DNA of 35,526 bases from Verrucomicrobiota bacterium (lineage in GTDB: Bacteria > Verrucomicrobiota > Kiritimatiellia > UBA8416). Made by a program: the position numbers and the translations under genes. Every line of letters starts with the position of its first letter. Within the stretch, counting starts at the first letter, position 1. The stretch spans positions 1-35,526 of the forward strand of contig JABGOW010000254.1 of the NCBI GenBank assembly GCA_018645275.1. Reading direction: 5' to 3'. Shown piece after piece: positions 14,921-22,786 of the stretch. The notes below the pieces were generated by a model. That model was given only the letters and a program-made list of their open reading frames with translations. It ran no database searches and was not told the origin of the DNA.

Positions 14921-16570
14921 CTACTTTCCAGCCATCATAGCTTCAACGTCTGCCTTGACCTCGCCGGTGGGCTTGATGTCGAAGTTCTCGACCAGCACTT
15001 TGGCTACGTTTGGCGACAGGAATGCCGGCAGCGTGGGTCCGAGCCGAATCCCTTTGACGCCAAGGTGGAGCAATGCCAGCAAGACGCAGACAGCCTTCTG
15101 TTCGTACCAGGCGATATCAAACGAGATCGGAAGATCATTGATGTCGTCCAGGCCAAAGACCTCCTGCAGTTTCAAGGCAATCACAGCCAATGAGTAGCTG
15201 TCGTTGCACTGACCGGCGTCCAGGACGCGGGGAATTCCGCCAATGTCACCGAGATTGAGTTTGTTGTAGCGGTACTTAGCACAACCTGCGGTGAGGATGA
15301 TGGCATCCTGCGGGAGTTCCTCAGCAACCTCTGTGAAGTATGAACGTCCCTGCTGGCGTCCGTCACAGCCTGCCATGACGATGAATCGTTTGACGGCACC
15401 GCTCTTGACGGCATCGACAACCTTGTCGGCCAGCGCCATGACCTGGTTGTGGGCAAATCCACCCACAATCGTTCCGGTTTCCAGCTCTGTGGGTGGCTCG
15501 CAGTTCTTTGCCTGCTCAATGATTGCAGAGAAGTCCTTCGCTCCGCCCTCGGGACGATCCGGGACGTGCGTTACGCCTGGATAGCCTGCCTGGCCTGTGG
15601 TGTAGATGCGCGCTCTGTAGGCATCCTGCACTGGCGTAATGCAGTTCGTGGTCATTAGGATAGGGCCATTGAAGGATGCAAACTCCTTGTTCTGCGCCCA
15701 CCACGAACTCCCGTAGTTCCCCACGAAGTGTTCGTACTTCTTGAATGCAGGATAGTAGTTTGCCGGAAGCATTTCGCTGTGCGTGTAGACGTCGACCCCT
15801 GTCCCCTCGGTCTGTGCCAACAGCTCTTCCATGTCCTTCATGTCGTGGCCGGAGATCAGAATTGCAGGGTTGCCACGTGTGCCGATGTTGACTTCGGTGA
15901 GCTCCGGGTTTCCATAGGCGGTTGTATTGGCGGTATCAAGAAGCGCCATCGTTGTGACTGCGACCTCTCCGCACTTGAGGACTTCGCCAACCATTTCGTC
16001 GACACTCAGATCGCGCGTTGTGGTCGCAAGTGCATGAATGACGCTCTCGTAGATGGTCGGGTCTTCGGACCCCAGGGCCGCGGCGTGTTCACCATAGGCG
16101 GCGACGCCTTTCAGTCCGTAGATCAGCAACTCTCGCAGGGAGCGCACGTCTTCGTTCTCTGTAGCCAGGACGCCGACGGTCTCCGCTTTGGCGGCGTACT
16201 CGCTCGTGCTGGCCGGCGTCCACGTTGCGGCATCGGGAAGCACGGCATCGCCCATTCCGCCAGCGCTCTCAACGGCCGCCTTGAGTGCATCCCGCACCTG
16301 GAGAGACTCGGTGATCAACGCCGTGATACGGGCATCGTCGAAGTTTGCGTTCGTAATAGTCACAAACAGGTTCTTACATACGAACAGGCCCGTGTTTTTG
16401 TCCAGGATACCGAGCTCGGCAGCCTTTTCGCCGTAGACGGAGATCCCTCTCAGCACGTGGATCAACAGGTCCTGCAGGTTTGCCGTTTCGGGGCCCTTTC
16501 CGCAGACCCCGCTATTTGCGCATCCAGCGTTGCCCGCCGTTTCCTGACATTGGTAACAGAACATACTCAT
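14921..16570 (-). CDS. hcp: Hybrid cluster protein (hydroxylamine reductase/NO-stress protein)
   Basis: A 549-residue cytosolic iron-sulfur protein. The N-terminal cluster motif is [20 protein letters not shown]. Downstream it shows hybrid-cluster segments such as [92 protein letters not shown] and [17 protein letters not shown], which hold the His/Glu/Cys ligands expected for Hcp. Length is that of the standard ~550-residue class. Hcp is linked to nitric oxide and hydroxylamine detoxification in anaerobes. GGGAGAAGAG lies before ATG 16570. It is the last gene of a minus-strand set (ferredoxin, cupin, hcp) driven from the Fnr-box promoter near 17840 and closed by the terminator at 14872-14899. 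Confidence 0.96.
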   Translation of the reverse strand: MSMFCYQCQETAGNAGCANSGVCGKGPETANLQDLLIHVLRGISVYGEKAAELGILDKNTGLFVCKNLFVTITNANFDDARITALITESLQVRDALKAAVESAGGMGDAVLPDAATWTPASTSEYAAKAETVGVLATENEDVRSLRELLIYGLKGVAAYGEHAAALGSEDPTIYESVIHALATTTRDLSVDEMVGEVLKCGEVAVTTMALLDTANTTAYGNPELTEVNIGTRGNPAILISGHDMKDMEELLAQTEGTGVDVYTHSEMLPANYYPAFKKYEHFVGNYGSSWWAQNKEFASFNGPILMTTNCITPVQDAYRARIYTTGQAGYPGVTHVPDRPEGGAKDFSAIIEQAKNCEPPTELETGTIVGGFAHNQVMALADKVVDAVKSGAVKRFIVMAGCDGRQQGRSYFTEVAEELPQDAIILTAGCAKYRYNKLNLGDIGGIPRVLDAGQCNDSYSLAVIALKLQEVFGLDDINDLPISFDIAWYEQKAVCVLLALLHLGVKGIRLGPTLPAFLSPNVAKVLVENFDIKPTGEVKADVEAMMAGK

Positions 16571-16622
16571 TTCTCTCTTCTCCCTGGTTTGAAAGGGTCA
16601 GGCACCGCGCCGGACCCAAGTG

Positions 16623-16964
16623 TTATACAGACTTCTTCTCGCGAATCATGATTAGAAGCATTTTGAAAGGCTTCACAGCTCTTAGTTCGTGTCGGATGTT
16701 GGCCGGCATGATGATTAGCTCGCCGCTTTTCACTGTTGTGGACTTCCCGTCAATGATGATCTCAGCCTCTCCATCCGTGATGTGGACAGTGGCATCGTAC
16801 GGGGCTGTGTGCTCGCTCAGGCCCTCACCTTCGGCAAATGCAAAGAATGTGAGTGTTCCTGCGGGCTCGTCCAGGACCGTCTTGCTTACGACTGCTCCGT
16901 CTGCGTACGCGACGGCCTCTGTCACCGGAATGGGAATGCCCTTGAATGCATCGTAGTTTTTCAT
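16623..16964 (-). CDS. Small cupin-domain protein
   Basis: A 113-residue single-domain cupin. ATG 16964 is chosen over the track start 16994 because AGGAG lies about 9 nt upstream. The first cupin motif is degenerate (EGLSEHTAPYDATVHITDGEAEIIIDG), and the second reads SGELIIMPANIRHELRAVKPFKMLLIMI. His residues in both motifs could hold a metal. It lies between hcp and the ferredoxin gene, and small cupins of this type often accompany hcp in anaerobes, so a sensing or protective role in the nitrosative response is likely but unproven. Confidence 0.82.
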   Translation of the reverse strand: MKNYDAFKGIPIPVTEAVAYADGAVVSKTVLDEPAGTLTFFAFAEGEGLSEHTAPYDATVHITDGEAEIIIDGKSTTVKSGELIIMPANIRHELRAVKPFKMLLIMIREKKSV

Positions 16965-16983
16965 TGTAGATTCTCCTGTCTGT

Positions 16984-17796
16984 CTAGGCGCCAATCGTTT
17001 GCGAACTCAGAATGTCTCCTGTCAGGCCGACGGTGACTTCTTCCACGACCAGGTCGTTGCGGCCGCTGCGTTGCAACGCCTCCTTGGCCATCATAGAGAG
17101 TCCGCCGCAACAGGGGACCTCCATACGAACCACGATTGCTTTCGGGATGGTTGTATTCTGGAGTATTCCGGTGAGCTTGTCGACGTAGGGATCGGTGTTG
17201 TCCAGTTTCGGGCATGCCACAACGACGCTACGGCCGCGAAGGAAGCGCCAGTGAACGTCGGCTGACGCAACGGGCGCACAGGTGCTCAGTATAACCAGCT
17301 CTTTGTTGTCGAAGAATGGGGCGCCCGGCTGAACAAGGTGCAGTTGCACAGGCCACTGCTCCAGATCGGAACGAACCATCTGCCCGCCCTGCGTCGCCGC
17401 GGTTGTGGGTACTGCAGCCGCGACTTTGGCGCTTGGCATGCGCATGCGTGTTCCGGGGCAGCCGCCCTGGGGAGCTGTCGGCGTCGTCGGGTGTTCTCCG
17501 CGATCATGTGCCTCATTTGCTGAGTCCATGCGGCGGACGGCCTCTTCGCCTTGCGTGATGTAGAGATTCTGTCGTGTTGCTTCGACGTCAAACTCCTCAG
17601 ATTCTCGCTCGATAATAGTCAGGGCTCCTGTTGGGCAGGTTCCGATGCAGTCTCCGAATCCATCGCAGAACTGTTCCTTCACCAAACGGGCTTTCCCGTC
17701 TACCAGTTGCAGCGCTCCTTCGGCACATCCCGTGATGCAATTGCCACAACCATTGCACTTCGCCTCGTCTATTTCGATGATCTTGCGCTTCGCCAT
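16984..17796 (-). CDS. Dicluster 4Fe-4S ferredoxin-type protein, probable electron donor to Hcp
   Basis: ATG 17796 (270 residues) is preferred to the track start 17832 because AGGAG lies 8 nt upstream and MAKRKIIEIDEAKC is a natural ferredoxin start. Two cluster motifs lie near residues 13-60: CNGCGNCITGC...G and CDGFGDCIGTCP. After a linker with GGCPGTRMR, a C-terminal domain of about 120 residues carries further Cys (LSTCAPVAS, VVACPKLDN, VPCCGGLSMMA). Proteins with this ferredoxin-plus-CCGG layout commonly sit beside hcp and are taken to pass electrons to it. The gene is the first of the operon, with the -10 element 46-51 nt upstream of its start. Confidence 0.85.
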   Translation of the reverse strand: MAKRKIIEIDEAKCNGCGNCITGCAEGALQLVDGKARLVKEQFCDGFGDCIGTCPTGALTIIERESEEFDVEATRQNLYITQGEEAVRRMDSANEAHDRGEHPTTPTAPQGGCPGTRMRMPSAKVAAAVPTTAATQGGQMVRSDLEQWPVQLHLVQPGAPFFDNKELVILSTCAPVASADVHWRFLRGRSVVVACPKLDNTDPYVDKLTGILQNTTIPKAIVVRMEVPCCGGLSMMAKEALQRSGRNDLVVEEVTVGLTGDILSSQTIGA

Positions 17797-17841
17797 TGTA
17801 TATGCTCCTGTGATAGGGTCTTCTCGTTTCAACTGGGGACG

Positions 17842-17847
17842 ACTATA
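17842..17847 (-). promoter_or_regulatory. Predicted -10 element of the ferredoxin-cupin-hcp operon
   Basis: On the minus strand 17847-17842 reads TATAGT. Taking this as -12 to -7 sets transcription start near 17835, 39 nt upstream of ATG 17796, and places the palindrome at 17870-17883 centred at exactly -41.5. Confidence 0.5.
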
Positions 17848-17869
17848 CGCGGTGCCACATGATCGTACC

Positions 17870-17883
17870 TTGACCTAAGTCAA
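17870..17883. promoter_or_regulatory. Fnr/HcpR-like operator TTGAC-N4-GTCAA
   Basis: TTGACCTAAGTCAA is a perfect inverted repeat (TTGAC/GTCAA) matching the general form of Crp/Fnr-family boxes (FNR TTGAT-N4-ATCAA). It lies between hcp's operon and a divergent Crp/Fnr gene. It is centred at -41.5 from the predicted operon start, the classic class II activation position, and about 40 nt before the regulator's ATG, so it may also autoregulate. Confidence 0.7.
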
Positions 17884-17916
17884 TATGGGTGACTTTTTTT
17901 ATTTTTCTGTGTTTCT

Positions 17917-18621
17917 ATGAAGATTCAGACCACATCAGTTGGAGAGCGGGTTAGGATTCTCCGCCTTGCCCCCATTTTTGCAGGGCTTGCGGATGCGGGG
18001 GTGCAGGCGTTGTCCGAGGTTAGTACGGTGCGGGAGTATGAGGAAGGGGAGTATCTCTTCCAGCAGGATGAGCAGGCCGAGGGATTCCACGTGGTTGTGG
18101 AGGGCGCTGTCAACGTGCACCGCTTCGGACCAGACGGTCGGCAGCAGATTCTGCATGTATTCGAAGGCGGTGGCGAATTGTGCGGAGAGGTCCCCGTTTT
18201 CGAGGGGTCGACCTATCCGGCCGCTGCTGTCGCCACCGCGCGCTCCCGGACGCTATACCTGCCGCGCCTGGCGCTGCTTGAGGTCGCGCGCCAACATCCC
18301 GAGATTCTGCTGAAGATCCTGGCCACGCTCTCGTTGCGACTGCGTCGTTTCGTGGGGCTGATTGATGATCTCTCGCTCAAGGATGTCTCGGCTCGTCTTG
18401 CAAAGTACCTGCTGGATCTTTCAGAGAAGGCGGCCTCCGAGACGATTGTCCTCGATACAACCAAAGTGGTTCTCGCGGCTCGCCTTGGTACCATTGCCGA
18501 GACGATCAGTCGGACCTTTCGAAAACTCCAGGGGAGTGAAGTTATTGACGTTCGGGGACGAGAGATTACCATTCTTGATGAAGACCGGTTGCAGGACATC
18601 GCAGCCGGCATGAAATCGTAG
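17917..18621 (+). CDS. Crp/Fnr-family transcription regulator (HcpR-like)
   Basis: A protein of 234 residues. The cyclic-nucleotide-binding-like beta roll covers about residues 15-135 (GEYLFQQDEQAEGFHVVVEGAVNVHR, GGELCGEVPVFEGSTYPAAAVA). The C-helix follows, then a winged helix (about 155-230) with recognition helix region LAARLGTIAETISRTFRKLQ, which has the E..SR..R core shared by Fnr-like proteins. There is no N-terminal Cys cluster as in oxygen-sensing Fnr, so the signal is probably NO/haem or another effector, as in HcpR/DNR regulators (inference). No Shine-Dalgarno precedes the ATG, and TATTTT at 17900-17905 would start transcription near 17912, so the message may be almost leaderless. 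nadD starts 9 nt after its stop. Confidence 0.88.
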   Translation: MKIQTTSVGERVRILRLAPIFAGLADAGVQALSEVSTVREYEEGEYLFQQDEQAEGFHVVVEGAVNVHRFGPDGRQQILHVFEGGGELCGEVPVFEGSTYPAAAVATARSRTLYLPRLALLEVARQHPEILLKILATLSLRLRRFVGLIDDLSLKDVSARLAKYLLDLSEKAASETIVLDTTKVVLAARLGTIAETISRTFRKLQGSEVIDVRGREITILDEDRLQDIAAGMKS

Positions 18622-18629
18622 GGGGCACC

Positions 18630-19241
18630 ATCAGCACACCACGCATTGGCATTCTGGGGGGATCATTTAACCCCGTGCACATGGGGCACCTGCTGCTGGC
18701 GCAGAGCGCTCTTGAAGCCTTTGACCTTTCGAAGGTGCTCTTTATGCCGTGCTACATTCAGCCTCACAAGGATCCCACGATGTTGGCCTCTCCAGAGCAC
18801 CGAATGGCGATGCTTGAGCAAGCCCTGATGGACAACATGCAGTTTGAGGTGTTGGACATCGAGATCGTCCGGGGGGGGACTTCCTATGCTGTGGACTCGG
18901 TGCGGGAGATCAGCAAGCTGTATCCGGAAGCCGAGCTCTTCTTCATTATTGGGGCGGACACCCTGACGGAGCTACACCTCTGGCATGATATCTACGCATT
19001 GCTGGAAATGTGCAGTTTCGCAACATTCTCTCGGCCCGGCCTGGATGTCATGAGCCTGGCCGAGGAGGATCTGCACTTAGATCCACCGTGGCCACCGCGC
19101 CTCCTTGATATGGTGGCGAGGGGACGTATGCTTGAGATTTCATCATCGGACATTAGACACAGAGTTGCCGAAGGCATGAGTATTCGGTATCTTGTACCCC
19201 CACTGGTGGAAATGTATGTTGCCGAACACCATCTTTATTGA
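18630..19241 (+). CDS. nadD: Nicotinate-nucleotide adenylyltransferase, AUC start
   Basis: NadD makes nicotinic acid adenine dinucleotide in NAD synthesis. The product has 203 residues with the nucleotidyltransferase opening IGILGGSFNPVHMGHL ((H/T)xGH site), PCYIQPHKDP, FIIGADTLTELHLWHD and the closing ISSSDIRHRV..G. The track starts at GTG 18675, which would delete GGSFNP and cannot be right. Upstream in this frame there is no ATG, GTG or TTG before the stops at 18576-18581. ATC 18630 lies 4 nt after AGGGGG and gives M-STPRIGILGG, exactly where NadD proteins begin. I therefore annotate an AUC initiator. An error in this codon is the alternative. It is followed by rsfS after a 57-nt gap. Confidence 0.9.
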   Translation: MSTPRIGILGGSFNPVHMGHLLLAQSALEAFDLSKVLFMPCYIQPHKDPTMLASPEHRMAMLEQALMDNMQFEVLDIEIVRGGTSYAVDSVREISKLYPEAELFFIIGADTLTELHLWHDIYALLEMCSFATFSRPGLDVMSLAEEDLHLDPPWPPRLLDMVARGRMLEISSSDIRHRVAEGMSIRYLVPPLVEMYVAEHHLY

Positions 19242-19298
19242 TCTGAGACGGCATCGCGTGCGATGCGTCTTGGGCGTTAGACGTTACTGGAGGTTCCC

Positions 19299-19634
19299 AT
19301 CGAAGCGCTGTCATTAGCAACTCGCGTACGCGAGATTCTGGAAGACAAGAAGGCTCAGGATGTTGCCGTTCTTGATGTGCGTAAGCTGTCTACAGTCACA
19401 GACTACTATGTTGTCGTCTCAGGCATGAGTCCACCTCACCTGAAGGCCCTGTACGGAGATGTGCAGCATCAGCTCAAACAGGTTGGCATTCAGTGCTACC
19501 GTCGATCGGGCGTGCCTGATGCCGGTTGGATGGTGCTCGACTACGTTGACGTCATCATACACATATTCCTGCCGGAAGCACGTGAGTTCTACGCCATTGA
19601 GTCGTTGTGGGATCAGGCAGATCGTATTGCGTGA
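19299..19634 (+). CDS. rsfS: Ribosomal silencing factor RsfS, AUC start
   Basis: RsfS binds uL14 on the large subunit and blocks subunit joining in nutrient shortage. The product has 111 residues. The track starts at GTG 19377, which loses the conserved first helix and strand (ALSLATRVREILEDKKAQDVAVLDV). The frame upstream is open only to TAG 19278 and has no ATG/GTG/TTG. ATC 19299 follows GGAGG by 5 nt, an ideal ribosome-binding site. Family hallmarks are TVTDYYVVVSG (usually S.TDYFVI.SG), GWMVLDYVDVIIHIFLPEAREFY and a final LW. The nadD-rsfS pairing is common. The last 80 nt overlap the convergent anti-sigma gene. Confidence 0.9.
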   Translation: MEALSLATRVREILEDKKAQDVAVLDVRKLSTVTDYYVVVSGMSPPHLKALYGDVQHQLKQVGIQCYRRSGVPDAGWMVLDYVDVIIHIFLPEAREFYAIESLWDQADRIA

Positions 19635-20145
19635 GCTCCTCGTCGTCTCCGAATAGATCATCGACGGCAAACCCCTCCATTTCCAGAAGTTGCCGTGCTA
19701 CCGCCTTCAGATCGCGATCGTCTGGGATCGTCGCATCTTCCGCACCGTCTTCAGCCAGCGTATCCGAGACCATGGCGACCATGGAGCTCAGCTCTGAGAT
19801 TCGCTCGGAACGTTGCCGGGCGGGAATTCCTGCTATCCACGTGGTGCCTCCCGCGATGGCCAGTAGCATTGCCGCATAGGCGGCAATGCGCGTTAACGGA
19901 ACGGGGAACCAGATGACATTGCGGCTGTGGCGATCCGCTGCGGCCTTGCGAATTTCCGCCAAGGAATCGGGGTGTGGTTCCGCGTCGGGCAAAAGGTCGC
20001 GGGCAATCTGCGCGATCTGTTCCTCTTCATGCGCGAAAGCCCTGCACGTGTCGCATGTGCTCAGGTGTTCAGCGAGAGCGTCGCGCGAGTGAGGTTCCCG
20101 GGATGCCGCCAGGAGAATTTGTTTCTGGTAATCTGTGCAGTTCAT
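19555..20145 (-). CDS. Membrane anti-sigma factor with zinc-finger domain
   Basis: A protein of 196 residues. The N-terminal ZAS-like domain contains HLSTCDTC (HxxxCxxC), the zinc site of anti-sigma factors, with an upstream Cys at residue 3. One membrane helix (about 87-106, IAAYAAMLLAIAGGTTWIAG) separates it from an acidic domain of about 90 residues that would be periplasmic. GGAGGTGAG lies just before ATG 20145, and the gene starts 18 nt after the ECF sigma gene, its obvious target. Signal release probably needs proteolysis or a conformational change; the sensed stress is unknown. Its 3' end overlaps rsfS by 80 nt on the other strand. Confidence 0.85.
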   Translation of the reverse strand: MNCTDYQKQILLAASREPHSRDALAEHLSTCDTCRAFAHEEEQIAQIARDLLPDAEPHPDSLAEIRKAAADRHSRNVIWFPVPLTRIAAYAAMLLAIAGGTTWIAGIPARQRSERISELSSMVAMVSDTLAEDGAEDATIPDDRDLKAVARQLLEMEGFAVDDLFGDDEELTQYDLPDPTTTQWRRTHVLPAGICV

Positions 20146-20163
20146 GAACTCACCTCCGTTTTC

Positions 20164-20736
20164 CTATCCAAGATCGTCATAGCATTCTCTGAGGGGCACG
20201 CGTAGCTTCGCCAGTGCATACTGCATCCGCGCCAAGGCTGTATTGATGGATGTCCCCTGTATTTTCGCAATCTCCTTGAAAGGAAGCTCTGCTTTCGTGC
20301 GCAGCAGAAAGACCTCCTTCTGTTCATCCGGTAGCGTGGCAACCGCCTTCTTTACCATCTCGCCTAAGTCCCGGTTCTGGCTGTTGTCGTGTGGCGAAGG
20401 GCCATCATCGGGTAACACATCCCCCAGAGAGCCTCCTTCTTCGGACTCTGCATCGAGGCTCACCGTTGGTTTTCGCTTCCGTATGCTGTCTATGACCACA
20501 TTGTGGGTGATGCGGACCAGCCATCCAAAGAAGTTACCATGCCGGTAGAGTCCAATCTTCCGAATCACCTTCATCCACGCATTCTGAAAGATCTCATCAG
20601 CATCGCCGGTATTTCCGATCATATTCAGAATGTAGCCGAAAAGCGGGCGGCGATAGCGTTGAACAAGCACATCCAAAGCCCCAACATCGCCCTCCCGGTA
20701 ACGGGCTACAAGCTCTTTGTCATCCAGTTGATCCAT
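20164..20736 (-). CDS. ECF sigma factor (RpoE-like)
   Basis: A protein of 190 residues from ATG 20736; the track start at 20793 is upstream of the natural start MDQLDDKELVARYREGD. Sigma region 2 spans about residues 20-85 (LVQRYRRPLFGYILNMIGNTGDADEIFQNAWMKVIRKI, WLVRITHNVVIDSIRKRK). An acidic linker follows, then region 4 at about 130-185 (LPDEQKEVFLLRTKAELPFKEIAKIQGTSINTALARMQYALAKLR) with its helix-turn-helix. Domain order and size are those of group 4 sigma factors. It is co-transcribed with the anti-sigma gene downstream. No clear ribosome-binding site is seen before ATG 20736. Confidence 0.92.
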   Translation of the reverse strand: MDQLDDKELVARYREGDVGALDVLVQRYRRPLFGYILNMIGNTGDADEIFQNAWMKVIRKIGLYRHGNFFGWLVRITHNVVIDSIRKRKPTVSLDAESEEGGSLGDVLPDDGPSPHDNSQNRDLGEMVKKAVATLPDEQKEVFLLRTKAELPFKEIAKIQGTSINTALARMQYALAKLRVPLRECYDDLG

Positions 20737-20906
20737 AGCGGCCACATTCAAATAACGTCCAGCGTCACAAGATATTGCAGAGAATCGCAGCAATGGCCCC
20801 GATATTGCAAGCCTGCTGCATCCCGAAAGGGGGTTGCACGCTGAAGGGAGAGGCGTACAATGGTCGAACTGAATTCAAATGCAAGATAGCGTTAGCGAGA
20901 AATGAT

Positions 20907-21071
20907 ATGAGCGACAAAGTGAAACCCATGTGCAAGTGGGACAAGGATAAGATCAAGAAGGACTTCCAGGGATTTCGGAGTATGGTTGTTGGAGCCAAGC
21001 ACGCCTGCACGAAGTGTGGACGCGTTGCGAAGAGCAAGAAGGCACTATGCAAGCCGGAGTCTCTGGGCTGA
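20907..21071 (+). CDS. Small Cys-containing protein, possible zinc ribbon
   Basis: I take ATG 20907 inside the longer track ORF (20775), because the upstream peptide has no clear protein character and overlaps the sigma promoter region. The 54-residue product is basic (many Lys) with four Cys: MCKWDKDKI near the start and HACTKCGRVAKSKKALCKPE near the end. CTKCG...LCKPE looks like a treble-clef or zinc-ribbon knuckle. I do not recognise a named family. It stands alone between the divergent sigma gene and the Ppx gene. Confidence 0.6.
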   Translation: MSDKVKPMCKWDKDKIKKDFQGFRSMVVGAKHACTKCGRVAKSKKALCKPESLG

Positions 21072-21196
21072 ATCTGTAGGGAGCTGCGCTCGCGCTAGTA
21101 CGGAACCAACAGGCGTGAGCCAAACGTGCAGCTCGGTTTCTGAAACAAGGACACGGCAGCTCGGGTATGTCGTGTGATCTTGGGAAAGCAGGAAAG

Positions 21197-22783
21197 ATGA
21201 GAGCGAAGAGGCTGAAGCAGAGCAAATCCCTGATGGGGGGAGGGGATCCGGTTGCCGTCATTGAATTGGGGACGACCTCAATTCGTATGGTGATTGCTGA
21301 GATCACGCGGGGAGGGAAGTTCAGAGTTCTCGATACGCTTCAGCAGGTTGTTTCGCTTGGCCGGGACACGTTCACGGATGGTCAGATCGCGCGCTCGACC
21401 GTAGAGGCCTGCGTGGCTGCCTTGCGCAGCTTCCAGAAGGTGATGCGAGAGTACGGAATTGTCGAAGACCGCCACGTGCGTGCCATTGCAACGAGCGCGG
21501 TTCGAGAGGCGGAGAATCGCGATGCCCTTGTGGATCGTATTCAGATTGCAACCGGCATCCAGGTGGCGATCATTGACGAAGCCGAGATAAGCCGCCTTAC
21601 CTATCTTGCTGTCCGTCCCGTACTGATGCGACAGCCATTCTTCAAGAAATCGGACACGCTGGTCTTGGAGGTGGGTGGCGGTAGCACCGAGGCCCTGATG
21701 TTCAAGAAGGGCAAGGTCGGCAACTCGCATATGTATCGACTCGGTTCGCTGCGCTTGATGCAGATGCTTGGTGAATACAATGCGCCTCGTGCTCGAGCGG
21801 TGGGTATTCTGTCGAGCGCGACAGATTCGACGATAGACCAGATTTCTTCCAGTCTTCAGCCCGCCGGTAAATTGCACATGCTGGCGCTGGGCTCCGATAC
21901 ACGCTTTGCCGGTGCCATCCTGCATCCGGAGTGGGACAAGCAATCGCCCATTCGCCTCAAGGTCTCGGCCTTGGAGGTGTTGACCCACAAGCTCCTGCAG
22001 ATGACTACCGACGCGTTGGTGAAGCGATACAAGATGAGTTTCCAGGAAGCGGGTACCGTTGGCCCGGCGCTCCTGATCTACGTTCGGCTGGCACGAGCCC
22101 TCAAGCTTCGCCACATCCTGGTGGCAGAGGTTAATCTCCGCAGCGGATTGTTGGCGGAGATGGCGACCGGTGGTGCGTGGACCGCTGAATTCAAACGGCA
22201 AATTATGAATTCGGCCATTGCTGTCGGGCGTCACTATCATGTCGATTTGCGCCACGCCCGGCATGTTGCCTCCTATGCCCAGAAAATCTTCGACTATCTT
22301 CGGGAGGAGCATCGGTTGAACGCACGCGACGAGATGATTCTGGCGGTGGCATCTCTGCTGCATGAAAGTGGCCTCTATGTCAGCAATTCGTCGCACCACA
22401 AACACTCCTTCTACCTGATTCTCAATAGCGACATCTTTGGACTAGGATCCCGTGACCTCTTATTGGCTGCGCTTGTGGCCCGCTACCATCGTGGTGCAAC
22501 ACCACGACCGGGGCATGACCACTATGCTTCACTGCCGCGTGAGAGCCGACTGACGGTCAACAAGCTCTCGGCGATTCTACGCGTGGCGAATGCTCTGGAT
22601 CGAAATCATAGCGTGAGCGCGCTCGATATTGAGCTTCAATACACGGATGAGGGCGTTCGCATTGCTGTTCGTACGCGGACGGATATCACAATGGTCCAGC
22701 ACCGCGTGAATCAGCGGTCGGAGTTGTTTGAACAGGTGTACGGCACGCGTGTGGCTGTGTGCCAGCATAGAAAAGAGACGTAG
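21197..22783 (+). CDS. Ppx/GppA-family exopolyphosphatase with C-terminal HD domain
   Basis: Hydrolyses polyphosphate ends and/or pppGpp. ATG 21197 gives 528 residues; ATG 21167 and 21233 are alternatives. The ASKHA-fold N-terminal half (about 15-310) shows VIELGTTSIRMVIAE (phosphate loop 1), AIATSAVREAENRD, LEVGGGSTEALMF (phosphate loop 2) and YRLGSLRL. The C-terminal part (about 330-500) is HD-like: RHARHVASYAQKIFDYL, ASLLHESG, SSHHKHSFYLILNSDIFGL, with RVANALDRNH. This is the long GppA/Ppx layout. The gene ends 3 nt before ppk1, so synthesis and breakdown of polyphosphate are co-transcribed. Confidence 0.9.
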   Translation: MRAKRLKQSKSLMGGGDPVAVIELGTTSIRMVIAEITRGGKFRVLDTLQQVVSLGRDTFTDGQIARSTVEACVAALRSFQKVMREYGIVEDRHVRAIATSAVREAENRDALVDRIQIATGIQVAIIDEAEISRLTYLAVRPVLMRQPFFKKSDTLVLEVGGGSTEALMFKKGKVGNSHMYRLGSLRLMQMLGEYNAPRARAVGILSSATDSTIDQISSSLQPAGKLHMLALGSDTRFAGAILHPEWDKQSPIRLKVSALEVLTHKLLQMTTDALVKRYKMSFQEAGTVGPALLIYVRLARALKLRHILVAEVNLRSGLLAEMATGGAWTAEFKRQIMNSAIAVGRHYHVDLRHARHVASYAQKIFDYLREEHRLNARDEMILAVASLLHESGLYVSNSSHHKHSFYLILNSDIFGLGSRDLLLAALVARYHRGATPRPGHDHYASLPRESRLTVNKLSAILRVANALDRNHSVSALDIELQYTDEGVRIAVRTRTDITMVQHRVNQRSELFEQVYGTRVAVCQHRKET

Positions 22784-22786
22784 ACC

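Noticed and set aside
14627-16605. GTGTCAGGCCC near 14631 and GGGTCAGGCACC near 16590
   Set aside because: Resemble GGTGCCTGACACC-type motifs seen in many genomes, but two short imperfect matches are too little to call a repeat family.
15728-16651. 307-residue plus-strand ORF opposite hcp
   Set aside because: It lies wholly antisense to the well-supported hcp gene and its translation has no recognisable motifs; a shadow of hcp codon use.
21278-22405. 375-residue minus-strand ORF opposite the Ppx/GppA gene
   Set aside because: Antisense shadow; the plus strand holds a full set of Ppx/GppA motifs.
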